DNA of 64,000 nucleotides from Hedera helix. Lineage: Eukaryota > Streptophyta > Magnoliopsida > Apiales > Araliaceae. How positions within the stretch are numbered: the stretch's first letter is position 1; each line of letters opens with the position of its first letter. The stretch spans positions 10,698,024 through 10,762,023 of the forward strand of contig OX359286.1 of assembly GCA_947179155.2 (NCBI GenBank), written 5' to 3'. Both the position numbers and the translations under genes were made by a program. Below, one piece after another: positions 11,511 through 21,366 of this stretch. Under the pieces are notes generated by a model. That model did not search any database. It saw only the letters and a program-made list of their open reading frames with translations, and was not told the origin of the DNA.

Positions 11511-13606
11511 GACCCTCCCTAATCACCATCAACCTTCACTAATCAACTAGTGTTTGTGAATTTAGGTACTAATTGTGCTTACTATAGAATGGAATGACCA
11601 CATGAGTGACTTTTTGAATGACCACTTGAAAGACTAGGGTCGGTGGGGAGTTGTTGACCAACTTTGCACTCCAAAATCACCAACAAGCAACCTTTTTGAC
11701 CATGTGAGCCCCAAAATTCGGGATTTACATTTATATTACACCAATTTGGCTTTATTCTTATATCCTATATCATTATATAAGTATCCATATATATATATAC
11801 ACCAATATATGTATACATATTCACCTATACTTGTACATTGGGCTCCACTTTGGACCTTAGAATTAAATATATTGGGCTCATCCAATTAATTGGTTTGGGC
11901 TCAATTTAATTATTACATTGAGCTAACATTAAATACACTATGTTACATTTAATTAAAACAAGCATTGGGCTTGATTAATTTCTACATAGATCAATGTTTA
12001 AATTTAATTATATGGACTACTAGGTTAATTAATTTGACCTAGATTAATACCTCATTTGGATTTAAAATATAATCAACTTAGACTTGCTTTAATTAATTAT
12101 ACCACATTGGGTTACTTAATTAACTCATCCATAGTTAATTCTCATCATCAAACTCACTTTCCTAGCAATTAACCAACGATTGGTTAATTCTTATTATTGT
12201 CTACCAACTAGGGTTATTCAATTAACCCTACATTGATTAATTCTCTATACTAAATAATATTTCCCAACACTTTGACCAACATTGGACCTTTAAATGTTTG
12301 TGCTACATAGTTTACCTTCCATTGGGCTCACCTCTTTAATTACCCACCTTCATGTAGATATTCTCATATTGGGCTAACACATATAATCCTTTTGGGCTAG
12401 TTCACTAGTAGTAATTAAATTACTTGGACTCTTTACCACAGCTTAATAATTAAGTTAATTACTTAATCAATTAACTTCTTAATATTTTCATTGTAGACAA
12501 ACTTTCTAGCTTTTATATAACTTTAACTCATAACTAATATAATTAATTATATTTCATGACTTTCCTTCTTACTTCATATTTAAACTAATTAATTTATTAG
12601 TTTTATTGAGTATAAATTTATTCATCTTCTTGTTTGGCTAACAAACACCACTCTAGGAATATATAACTATGTATATATATCCTTATAACCTTCTTCACTT
12701 CTCAAATGAATTTATTTCCTTAATAAATTCTCTATATGCATCATTACAATATTCCCACATTTAATTTCTAACAAATAAATTATGTTAAGAAAAAAAATGT
12801 TCACCCAAATTCTACACATCTCACTTCTCAAACTCTAGGTTTTAAACCATAACCTTTAATTGATTATTTCAAATCTTATTTACGAATCTTGTAAATATCT
12901 GGGATATTACAACGGCTCAGCAAGTTCAACAGTTCATGCTTCATATAACACATACCTTATCATGCTTGGTGTGTGTCATACATTTCGTGTTGTGCCTATA
13001 CTATAGCAATATATCTCATATCATTGCACAAAGTACACATAGTCGTCATATTATCCACAGATCACATAACGCATAATTTATATGCATTTAACAAATATTA
13101 TCATATCATAACAATCAACATTTAACATTTAAGGACTGAAGAACTTGCCTGGATTGTAGAATTAATTAACAAATACCCTTCTATCGTGCTTCTCGTATGA
13201 CCTATGATCATAAAATAATCAAATAATAATTATTTATCCTCTTATGATATTAATTTAATTAATTAATATCATATCCGGGCCAATTATCCCATAATATGGT
13301 TAATTATATTAACCTCACCCTTCAATATATTAATTTAACTTAATATCAAACATCTTTAATACGGACAACCCGGCTCATTGGACAAATTTTAACATATTTG
13401 GTTGTCCGAAAAAATTTATTTAATCATTTTCTAGCTTGTAACCTTATTAGATTAATATTTAAACATTTAAATATTAATCCCCAATATTTAATATTTAATC
13501 AAAAATATTAAATTTAATGCCCAAATATCATTTCTATATTTTTAGTAATTTTCTATAATTTTAAAATAATTTTTAAACATTTATTTCTTTAAAAATCACT
13601 TTCTAG

Positions 13607-13880
13607 GGGCATTTTGGTAATTTTCGTTGCTTTAGGGACACATTCGATATTAACAGAAAAGCTCCGGGGCATTTTCGTAATTTCCACGGCCTTGGGGACA
13701 CGCCCAGCATTTTTGAAAAAGCCCGGGGGCAAAACCGTAAATTCGGCCAAAACCTCGGCCACGCATGGCGCGACTACTTCTTCCGTGCGGCCCCAAAACG
13801 ACGTCGTTTTGAGCTTGCGTTTCTTAAAATCAGCAGCCGTGCATTGCGCGGCCTTACCCAGAAATTTTTTTCTTCCTTCC
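13607..13880 (-). repeat. GC-rich hairpin/palindrome module, copy 2 (LTR E)
   Basis: On the plus strand this reads as three GGGCATTTTGGTAATTTT or GGGGCATTTTCGTAATTT lines alternating with GGGGACAC, then CGCATGGCGCG, CAAAACGACGTCGTTTTGAG and GCATTGCGCGG. It is the reverse orientation of the copy in LTR1 and lies downstream of the TATA box in both. Confidence 0.75.
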
Positions 13881-14255
13881 CAGCCGAACAATGCATCAAC
13901 TTTTCCAAAAATTCACCATTTTTGCTCAAAAGTTTCACACAAAATCATTCCAAAAATTACATAATTCATACATGAATATCCAAAAATTATTTGGAATCAT
14001 TATTCTAATTATTTACCATTTTTCCACAAAAATAATTTATCATCATAAATACATAAAATAATTCAATAAACTAATTTATACCTTTCAAAGCTTGTAATTC
14101 TTCCTCTAAAAAGCCTCCAACATCTCCTTTCTCTTAGTGGCTATGGAGGTTTTATGGTGGTCATGGTGGTGGTTACGGGTGGAGAGAAGAAGAACAATTG
14201 TTTGTGTTTTGTTTTTATTTCTTTTTTCCTCTCTTTTCTTTTTCCTTGCTTGCCT

Positions 14256-14262
14256 TTTTATA
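14256..14262 (-). promoter_or_regulatory. Likely TATA box of LTR E
   Basis: TATAAAA on the minus strand (AATTATAAAAAGGCAAGC) is followed by an A/G-rich leader, at the same place as the LTR1 promoter. Confidence 0.5.
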
Positions 14263-15548
14263 ATTAAAACAATTTAACCAATTTTAACAAAACATCCAAT
14301 TCCACCGCCTCTCTCTCTCTCTCTCTCACGCCAACCAACTTGGAAGTTTCCGGATAATTCTCATGCAAAATTTAAAATTTTAATACATTACGTAGTTATT
14401 TCATGTAATAAATATTTTATATAATATATATAAAATATTTATTTTAATTCACTAAAATTCATATTATGATTTATGAATAATTTTAATACCTCTTTTGGGT
14501 ACTTTTCTTGATAAATTTTGTACACGCATAATGACATGCATGTAATTAAATGAGGTAATTTATACCTCCAAAAATCATAAAATAATTCATATAACTTATA
14601 AAAATTATTTTCATAATTTTTCACTCCATTACTTGGACAACATGTTACATTAACATGTTCACGTTTCGGAAATATTATTTTTCATAAAAGTCATAATAAT
14701 TCCATTATATATAAATATAATTTTTAATAACTTAAAACATTCATTTTTCTTATTTATTATTCAATTTCTTTAATTTTTGCAATAATTTCTTTATATATAA
14801 ATTATATAATTTAATATTATATAATTTATATATTTACATTCTCCTTTCTTAAATTCCTCCATAATTATCAATTAATCAATAATTTCACATTTATTAACTC
14901 TCTCATTATTTTAATTCTCTTATATAAATTATATAATTTCTCGTTATATAATTCATATAATTACAATTTCCTTTAAACATCACTTTAATTTTCTTATATA
15001 AATTATTTAATTTATTATTATATAATTTATATAATTACATTTCTTCTCAATCAATTTCTAAATTTTCACCATAATTCTTACTTAAATCAAAAATTATTAA
15101 TTATAATTTTATTAACTTCCTCATTCGCTTTTCATTTAAAATTGGATTAATTTAATTATTAATCATTTTACTTCCATAATTAATAACATTTATAATTATC
15201 ATTTAAACATATATATATATATATATATATATAATTCATACATTTCACATTACCACATAACATCATTTAATTTCTGTACCTTCAAAACAATTTCTAGATA
15301 TCAATGATTTCATTAAAGTTTCTTTTATTTTCCATAAATTTTTTTTAAACAATTTATTTATTCTTTAATTATTTCTATTCAATCACCATTTGTCATCATC
15401 TTTATACCGATTTAATTTACCAATTAAATCCCTTCACATACCTTAAACCGCATAAAATGATAATTAATATAACAACCTTGATAATTTTTATCAATTAAAT
15501 TCTCACTTAATATTATTAAAGAAATCCTGAAAATTTGGATCCTCACAC

Positions 15549-15775
15549 GCATTGCGCGCCAGCAGTATGCTACCAGACGCGGAGCCAAACGACGCCGTTT
15601 AGAGTATAAAATTTTGTAACCCGCGGATCATGCGCGAAAGTCGTCCCCGGGTTCCTCAAAACGGCACCGTTTTGGGCTGTTGTTTTTACTATACACGCGC
15701 AATGCGCGGGCGCCAACTTTCGTTAAAGTTACAAAATTGCCCCTCCGTTCAATTTTTCAGTTTATTTACAAAATT
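15549..15775 (+). repeat. GC-rich hairpin/palindrome module, copy 3 (A1 LTR)
   Basis: It contains CGCATTGCGCG, AAACGACGCCGTTTAG, CATGCGCG, AAACGGCACCGTTTTGG and CGCGCAATGCGCGGGCG, then ACAAAATTGCCCCTCCG. Word order closely follows the B3 copies at 52290 and 59258. Confidence 0.75.
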
Positions 15776-15799
15776 GTCATTCTGTATATTTTAATTAAT

Positions 15800-16560
15800 T
15801 TAAATATTTAAAAATTAATTTAAAATTTTAATAAAAAAAATAATAATAATACAAAAGTGATATTTGGGATTATATTTTTCATTTTGATTAATATTTAAGT
15901 ATTTTAAATATTAATTTAGTTAGCTAAATTTATGGTTAAGTTACATAAATACAAATTCCATCATTTACTATTTAATTTAAAATTAAATAATAAATAAGGA
16001 TAAATAAATTGATTATTACTTGAAATTAAATAAAAAATTAATTATTAACTTAATTAACATTAAATAATAATTAAAGAGGATTAAAATGAATAAACTATTA
16101 TTTAATTTCTTGAAATTAAGTAATAAGTGAGGATAATTACTTAGTTAATTGTTAGTTGATTTATATTAACTAATAAGATTTTAGAAGTCATTCATTATTA
16201 TTTAATTAATAAATAATAATTAAATATAAATAAAGTTAATAATTTATTATGTTAAATAATAAATAAGGATAATTAAGTAATTAATTATTATTAAATTATA
16301 ATTAAAGAAATGTAAGATTAATTAATTAATTATTATTTAATTAAGATTAAATAATAATTACATAAGATCATAATAAAGTTAAATAATTAATTATTATCTA
16401 ATTAATATTATGTAATAATTAAGAAGCATTAAAATAAATAAACTAATTATAAAGTAAGATTAATTAGTTATTATTTATAATTAAATAATAACTAAAGGTA
16501 GTTAATTAATTACTATTTAACTAATAAAATAGTAATTTATTAAAGAAAGAGTTAATTAAT
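15800..16560. repeat. AT-rich palindromic array of the A1 LTR
   Basis: The array is built from short inverted words such as TTATTATTTAATTAA and TTAAATAATAA in irregular repetition. Equivalent arrays lie at 53040-53510 and 60085-60550 in B3, at the same relative position after the GC-rich module. Confidence 0.7.
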
Positions 16561-18161
16561 TATAAAGTATTTAATATTCACCAATTAAACAATTATGTTA
16601 AATTGTTTAAAGATTCCTTAAGTGTTTAATACCTACGATGAATACTCCTACATTATTAAATCATTAACCTAAGTCTGATTATACGTCTATAGGGCTAATG
16701 TTAGCATGTCACATGATGTGAATTATAGGTTAGACTTATTTGTTAGATAAGTTCGTAGTAAGCGTACAAACATGCCAGTATATGCCGTACTAATTGTTAG
16801 ACCGACTTGATTAATGTTAGGTCCTTCAAAGCCATTTAATTAAGGCTAGTTTGTTGTAGTTGAGCAGACAAGCAAGTTCCTTATCTCTAAACTCATTTAA
16901 TTGAGCAAGTTATTTATTTAAGCTTTAACTGTAATTCCAAGTATGCTTTGAGTGGTTTAATTACTTTACAATTATTCCACATCGATGTTGTTGTTATTCG
17001 CATTTGGTGCACTTGATCTTATACAGTCTTTGACTTGTACCTTTTTTAATGTTCTACTGTTTAAAGAACTGTTCAAAGTAGGTCTAAGCCATTGTTCGGC
17101 TAGACATTTATGTGAAAGATTTTAAAAGCTATCCAAATTATTGAAGATGCGGATTCTTAGACTATTATGATCACCTCTCTATTATAGGGGAGTACCCTGT
17201 ATCTAATATCAGGTACAAAACATGAAAATTAAATATTATTCATACACATATTATATGGGATGCTGTTGCAAGCACCCAAAAATAAAATCTTACTTTTGAA
17301 AAATATTAATGTAGTTGTGAAAGTAAGAGTTGAACACATAAAGAATGATTAATTTAATTTTATGTTTTCGTAAACCAAAATTGGGGGTTTTTGAATTAAT
17401 TATTTAACTAATTAAAATTCAAACAAATAAAACTAAATAATAAATAATAAAGATGTGAAAAATTAATTAAAACAAACTTCAGTTCCTTAGTTCAGTATCC
17501 CCTTCTTTTAATCAACAAATTAATCAAGTTATTATTATCTTTTTCTTCAATTGAAATTAATAATCCTAGATAACCGACAATCGCCAAGCTACCCGAAATC
17601 CTCCTTAAATTATAAATCTAATGCAGCAATCGCTCACAAAAGACCCTAACTATCATACAACCTAGAACTACCAGTCTAGATTTAATATAACAGTTACATT
17701 AAAAATTAGAGAATTAGATTATTCCAAGCGAAAACCATAACATCGCAGATTATTTAACTTGCCATCTTCATAATCATAACAATATTCAAAGTTTGTCCAC
17801 AATCAAATATTATTAATTGCTACTTATGATCAGATAAAATATCGTTTGTTTAATATCAAATCTTAATCTAGCATATGATAAATTATTGATTAACTTAACA
17901 GGCATTTATCAAATTAATCAAGCAAATATAATAAAACAGTTAAAACAGATTATCAAGAATAAATCTCATGCATGAAGGAATAGATTATAAAACTCAATTA
18001 AAACATTAATTAAAAATAAGGTTCAACATCCCTTTAGAACTGAAAATAAAAACTTAGCTTGACATCCTTTAAAATAATCTCCACTAGTTGAAAAGCTCTC
18101 TCCAAGAAATTAGGAGAAAGATCTCCCAAAAACTTATAATTAATAATGAAAGGTTGACCCT

Positions 18162-18171
18162 CTATTTATAG
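18162..18171 (-). promoter_or_regulatory. TATA box of LTR T
   Basis: The minus strand reads GGCCTATAAATAGAGGGTC, a near-consensus plant TATA box. It sets the transcription direction of LTR T. Confidence 0.65.
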
Positions 18172-18319
18172 GCCTCTAACTTATCCAAACCGTAATAGGA
18201 TTTACAATTAAAAATAAAAAAAAATTAAAATAATTATTATCCTAACCCTAGTTAGAATTAAAATCCAATTTGGAATCAAAAAGTAGAAAAAATCCCAAAT
18301 AATTCTATTCTTGAGCAAT

Positions 18320-18640
18320 TTCTGTGCAAGCCAAACACGGCTTTGACCCGGACAACGCTCTCCTATGCCAGCTGCCAGCTGCCAGCCGCGCGCATTGCGC
18401 GTGTGTTTTTTCCTTCTCAGCCGTTCGCGCATTGCGCGGACCAGTCCTTCAGCAGCCGAATGCCAAACGACGTCGTTTCTGTTATGTACGCTTCTTCGCG
18501 CGCATTGCGCGAACGCGAGTTCGGGAATTACATTAATGCCCCCGTGCGCTACTTTTCCTTATTTACACTTTTGCCATCAGTGCTAGTTAATTACCAAAAA
18601 GCCATCAGATTCTTGCAAGATTTATAGATTTGCCCCCAAG
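18320..18640 (+). repeat. GC-rich hairpin/palindrome module, copy 4 (LTR T)
   Basis: Three GCGCATTGCGCG inverted repeats (~18391, 18427, 18499), AAACGACGTCGTTTC at ~18467 and AATTACATTAATGCCCCC after it. On the plus strand the order matches the A1 copy, although LTR T itself runs on the minus strand. Confidence 0.75.
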
Positions 18641-18946
18641 CTTTATTTTTCCTATAAAATAAAATATAAAATAATTAAAAATAAATAAAAATAATATAAA
18701 AAAACTAAAAATCCTAAAAACACATAATAATAAATAAAACACCTAAAATACTAAAAATAAATAAAAACACATAAATAAAAAGAAATATAAAATTACTATA
18801 AAATTATCTAAATTAACATAAATTAACTAAAATCCTATAAAACCTATTAAAACTAAAATAAACTAAATAATTAAATATTTAAGCACACAATAAATATTAA
18901 AACTAAGTATTAGGAAATAAAAATATCGTATAATTTAACCCTATCA

Positions 18947-19266
18947 TTGTACGAGAGGTTGATCCCCTCAAGTACATATTCCTGGTAGTAACCATTGGGT
19001 CAACTAGCTATTGGCTCCAGTGGAAGTTTACAGTTCATAGTCTGCTTGACTATCTAGATTATAAAAGCAAATCATTATTCCTGCTTATGTTATTTATATT
19101 GTTGGATTGTTTCAGCTATTCATTTCATTCATGATATATATTGTCTCTTGTTGTTATTTAAATTTGTTGAGCAAACTAGTTGCTCACCCTTACTATATCA
19201 TGAACCTTATTGCAGTGAAACCCGAGACTTCTGGAAGGAACAAAGGTAAAGGAAAGATGAAGTGAT
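18947..19266 (+). mobile_element. A1 5' LTR, second piece
   Basis: This closely follows 31488-31770 (CTGGTAGTAACCATTGGGTC onward) and includes the TTGAGCAAACTAGTTGCTCA block shared by A and B LTRs. It stops at GATGAAGTGAT where the copia element is inserted, and resumes after 29109. Confidence 0.9.
19262..19266. repeat. Target-site duplication GTGAT of the copia element, left copy
   Basis: GTGAT precedes TGTTGG at 19267 and is repeated at 29105-29109. The uninterrupted site, seen in the related LTR near 31765-31775, has the sequence once. Confidence 0.95.
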
Positions 19267-19716
19267 TGTTGGTTTGCAAAAATTATGGCATACATATAAT
19301 CAAATTATATAAGCGCAACGGAAGCAAAAAATCAGATTTTAAATTTTTTGTACAAACCAATAACCCGGATCTTTCTTATGCGACTATTATTAATTGAGGA
19401 AGGATAAAAGAACTTATACCTTTGAAGAACCAAGATTCCACGGGTACAAGTTCATCTCCCTTTAATCCTTCACGTTCTTCTTCAAATTCACCGATTAGAT
19501 TCCACGGATCAATGTTAGCTCCCCAAGTGTTGAGCCTCTAGAGGTGATCCACCAAGAGATCTATGAATTAAAGAAATGGATTATGGTTTCTCCAAACTAT
19601 GGGTAACTAACCCTAATTCTCTTTCTCTCTCTAACTCTTAGATCTAGAGAATTATGGAGTACTCTCTCTATTCTAATGAAAGAGTGTGTAACCTTGATCT
19701 ATGATAAGACTGCTCT

Positions 19717-19724
19717 TATTTATA
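19717..19724 (-). promoter_or_regulatory. TATA box in the copia 3' LTR
   Basis: TATAAATA on the minus strand (GATCTATAAATAAGAGC). The identical site in the 5' LTR, which would drive the element, is at 27576-27583. Confidence 0.6.
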
Positions 19725-20653
19725 GATCTAGTCAACCCTCCTAAACTATATAGGATTAGGGTTTTAATTTAATTCCCAATTTAATTAGGAACTAAATTAA
19801 TTAATTACAATTCCTAAACCATTTAGGAACTTAATTATTTAATAATGAGAGTACTTCTTATTAATTAATTACTAAACCATTTAGTAACTTAATTAATTAT
19901 TATAATTATAATTCCTAAACTATTTAAGAACTTAATTATTTAATAATAATATTACTACTTATTAATTAATTCATAAACCATTTAGGAACTAAATAATAAT
20001 ACTAGTAGTAATAATAATAATAAAAATAATAGTAATAATAATAATAATAAGACTCCTCTTATTAATTTATAATTAGTATTTCTAAAATACTAAATTATAA
20101 ATATTAAGCTATTTAATTTATTCTATCATCATAGTATAAATTAAATATACTTAATTTATTATTACAATTATGCCATCAACTTCTAAAATAAATATTACTC
20201 TTTTGCGGTGTGACCCTTTAGGTTCTCCATATTAAACCGGTTGTATAATAAATAAATTAGAACAATTTTAATTCATTTATTACGAATTAACTCTTTAATT
20301 CAGAATAAATAATTATTCCACAATAAGGGTAAGCACCCTTAGCGATTCGTCGACTTTCCAGATAATATAGATTTCAACATTTAATCGTAAAAGAACCTTT
20401 CAGCAAATAGTTACCGTACAATTCAATCCTTCTACCATACAATGTCCCAATCAAATATAAGACACGGAATTTCTGTCAAGTCTTATTTATTTGATTATAT
20501 GCATTTTAATTCACAAATACATAACTCTAGTTAATGTAAATTAGAAACTCCTTTCTAATTCCATTCAACCCTAGTCAGGGATTTCTGAGTTGTCACTTAT
20601 TGAATCGCATAGGACATTCTCTCCCTTTACTGGAAGTGGTAGATCCTTTGTTG

Positions 20654-20867
20654 ACCATTCATCTATCTCCATGTATACCTTATTATACCCAAGCACATCC
20701 TTTGATATACCAATAGGTCTTAAGGAATATGTCAAAGTATAACTTAGTACACACAAGATAACCATTCATCTATCTCCATGTATACCTTATTATACCCAAG
20801 CACATCCTTTGATATACCAATAGGTCTTAAGGAATATGTCAAAGTATAACTTAGTACATACAAGATA
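20654..20867. repeat. 107-bp tandem duplication in one copia LTR
   Basis: The unit starts ACCATTCATCTATCTCC at 20654 and again at 20761, and the two copies are almost identical. It is absent from the other LTR (single copy near 28513), so it arose after or during this insertion. Confidence 0.93.
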
Positions 20868-21352
20868 CTAAGATGATCTCAAGTCTAAGGATCACTTGTA
20901 CGACTATCACATAAGGAACTTCTGTTGACAGACGAGTAAAACTCCATTAGGTGTTTCTTGAGCGAGCCACGTTCAGTTAACTTATTCTCTAAGAAGCACC
21001 TACATACTTGCTTTAGTGTCTCTACACAAATGATTATGAGATCAATCATCCTCTTCATAAGAGCAAACATAGTATGTACCAATCTATCCGGATCTACTAA
21101 TCCCTTTTTAGTGATCCAACGATTAGGAACAATTTTAGTTTTGAGCTATCTTGAATTTAGATCTCATTAGTATGATCCTCATCATGGTTCTAAAAGCATT
21201 GCTCGAAAACTATGGGTTTATCCATTTGATTAATTCAAGTAATTAATCATGAATAAAGAAATGCCTTGATACTTTTATTAATAAATGAACAAGATTACAA
21301 AGTATATGCTTATCACATCAAATGTGATTGGCTTGAGGGCATACTACTTTCA

Positions 21353-21365
21353 ATCTCCCACTTGC
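21353..21365 (-). promoter_or_regulatory. Copia polypurine tract
   Basis: The minus strand reads GCAAGTGGGAGAT directly before the LTR start TGAAAG. This is the typical plant copia plus-strand primer, two bases beyond the pol stop codon. Confidence 0.92.
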
Positions 21366-21366
21366 A

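Larger units (their letters stand above)
8402..12911 (-). mobile_element. Main part of the B2 LTR (~4.5 kb)
   Basis: On the minus strand it starts TGTAATATCCCAGATATT at 12911, like the B3 LTR start. It runs through a TATA box near 11503, a GC-rich hairpin at 10674-10691 (CAAGGGCC CC GGCCCTTG), AT-rich arrays and a CTTGCTGAGC...GTGCTCACCCTTGC block near 8845-8875 that recurs in the U5 regions of the A and B3 LTRs. It is interrupted at AGTAC (8402-8406) and finishes at 2488. The flank ACGGC at 12912-12916 would be the TSD of B2; the partner copy lies outside the window. There is no PBS-proximal coding sequence. Confidence 0.85.
12912..15548 (-). mobile_element. LTR E (minus), interrupted by B2
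   Basis: On the minus strand it starts TGTGAGGATCCAAATTTTCAG at 15548. It contains promoter and GC-rich module regions like LTR1, and reaches CAGGCAAGTTCTTC and AACTTGCTGAGCCG near 13150 and 12915, the block that precedes the U5 end in related LTRs. There B2 interrupts it, and the remainder lies left of the window. The outer flank is CGCAT (15549-15553), inside the A1 LTR. It is either a 5' LTR or a solo LTR. Confidence 0.8.
15549..17260 (+). mobile_element. A1 5' LTR, first visible piece
   Basis: It begins inside a GC-rich module because LTR E interrupts it, and its true start lies left of the window. After AT arrays it has a region (16620-17240) that follows the same order as the B3 LTRs near 53600-54060: GATAAGTTCGTAGTAAGCG, GCCGTACTAATTGTTAGACC, GTTAGGTCCTTCAAAGCCA and GAGCAGACAAGCAAGTTCC. 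It is interrupted at 17260 by LTR T and continues at 18947. Confidence 0.78.
17261..18946 (-). mobile_element. Solo LTR T, family not recognised
   Basis: On the minus strand it runs from TGATAGGGTTAAATTATACG at 18946 to TTGCAACAGCA at 17261. A TATAAATAG box lies at 18162-18171, followed by a leader rich in CTTTCTCC and GGAGAGAG. It splits the A1 LTR. No matching 5-bp TSD is evident (TGGGA left, TTGTA right), so it is old or rearranged. It carries a GC-rich module upstream of the TATA box and in inverted orientation relative to the other LTRs. Confidence 0.65.
19267..21352 (-). mobile_element. Copia 3' LTR (2086 bp)
   Basis: On the minus strand it begins TGAAAGTAGTATGCCC at 21352, right after the polypurine tract, and ends AAACCAACA at 19267. 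It exceeds its partner by exactly one 107-bp tandem duplication (20654-20867). A TATAAATA box lies at 19717-19724. Confidence 0.95.

Noticed and set aside
17256..18951. TSD for solo LTR T
   Set aside because: The five bases on each side (TGGGA and TTGTA) do not match, so no duplication is claimed.
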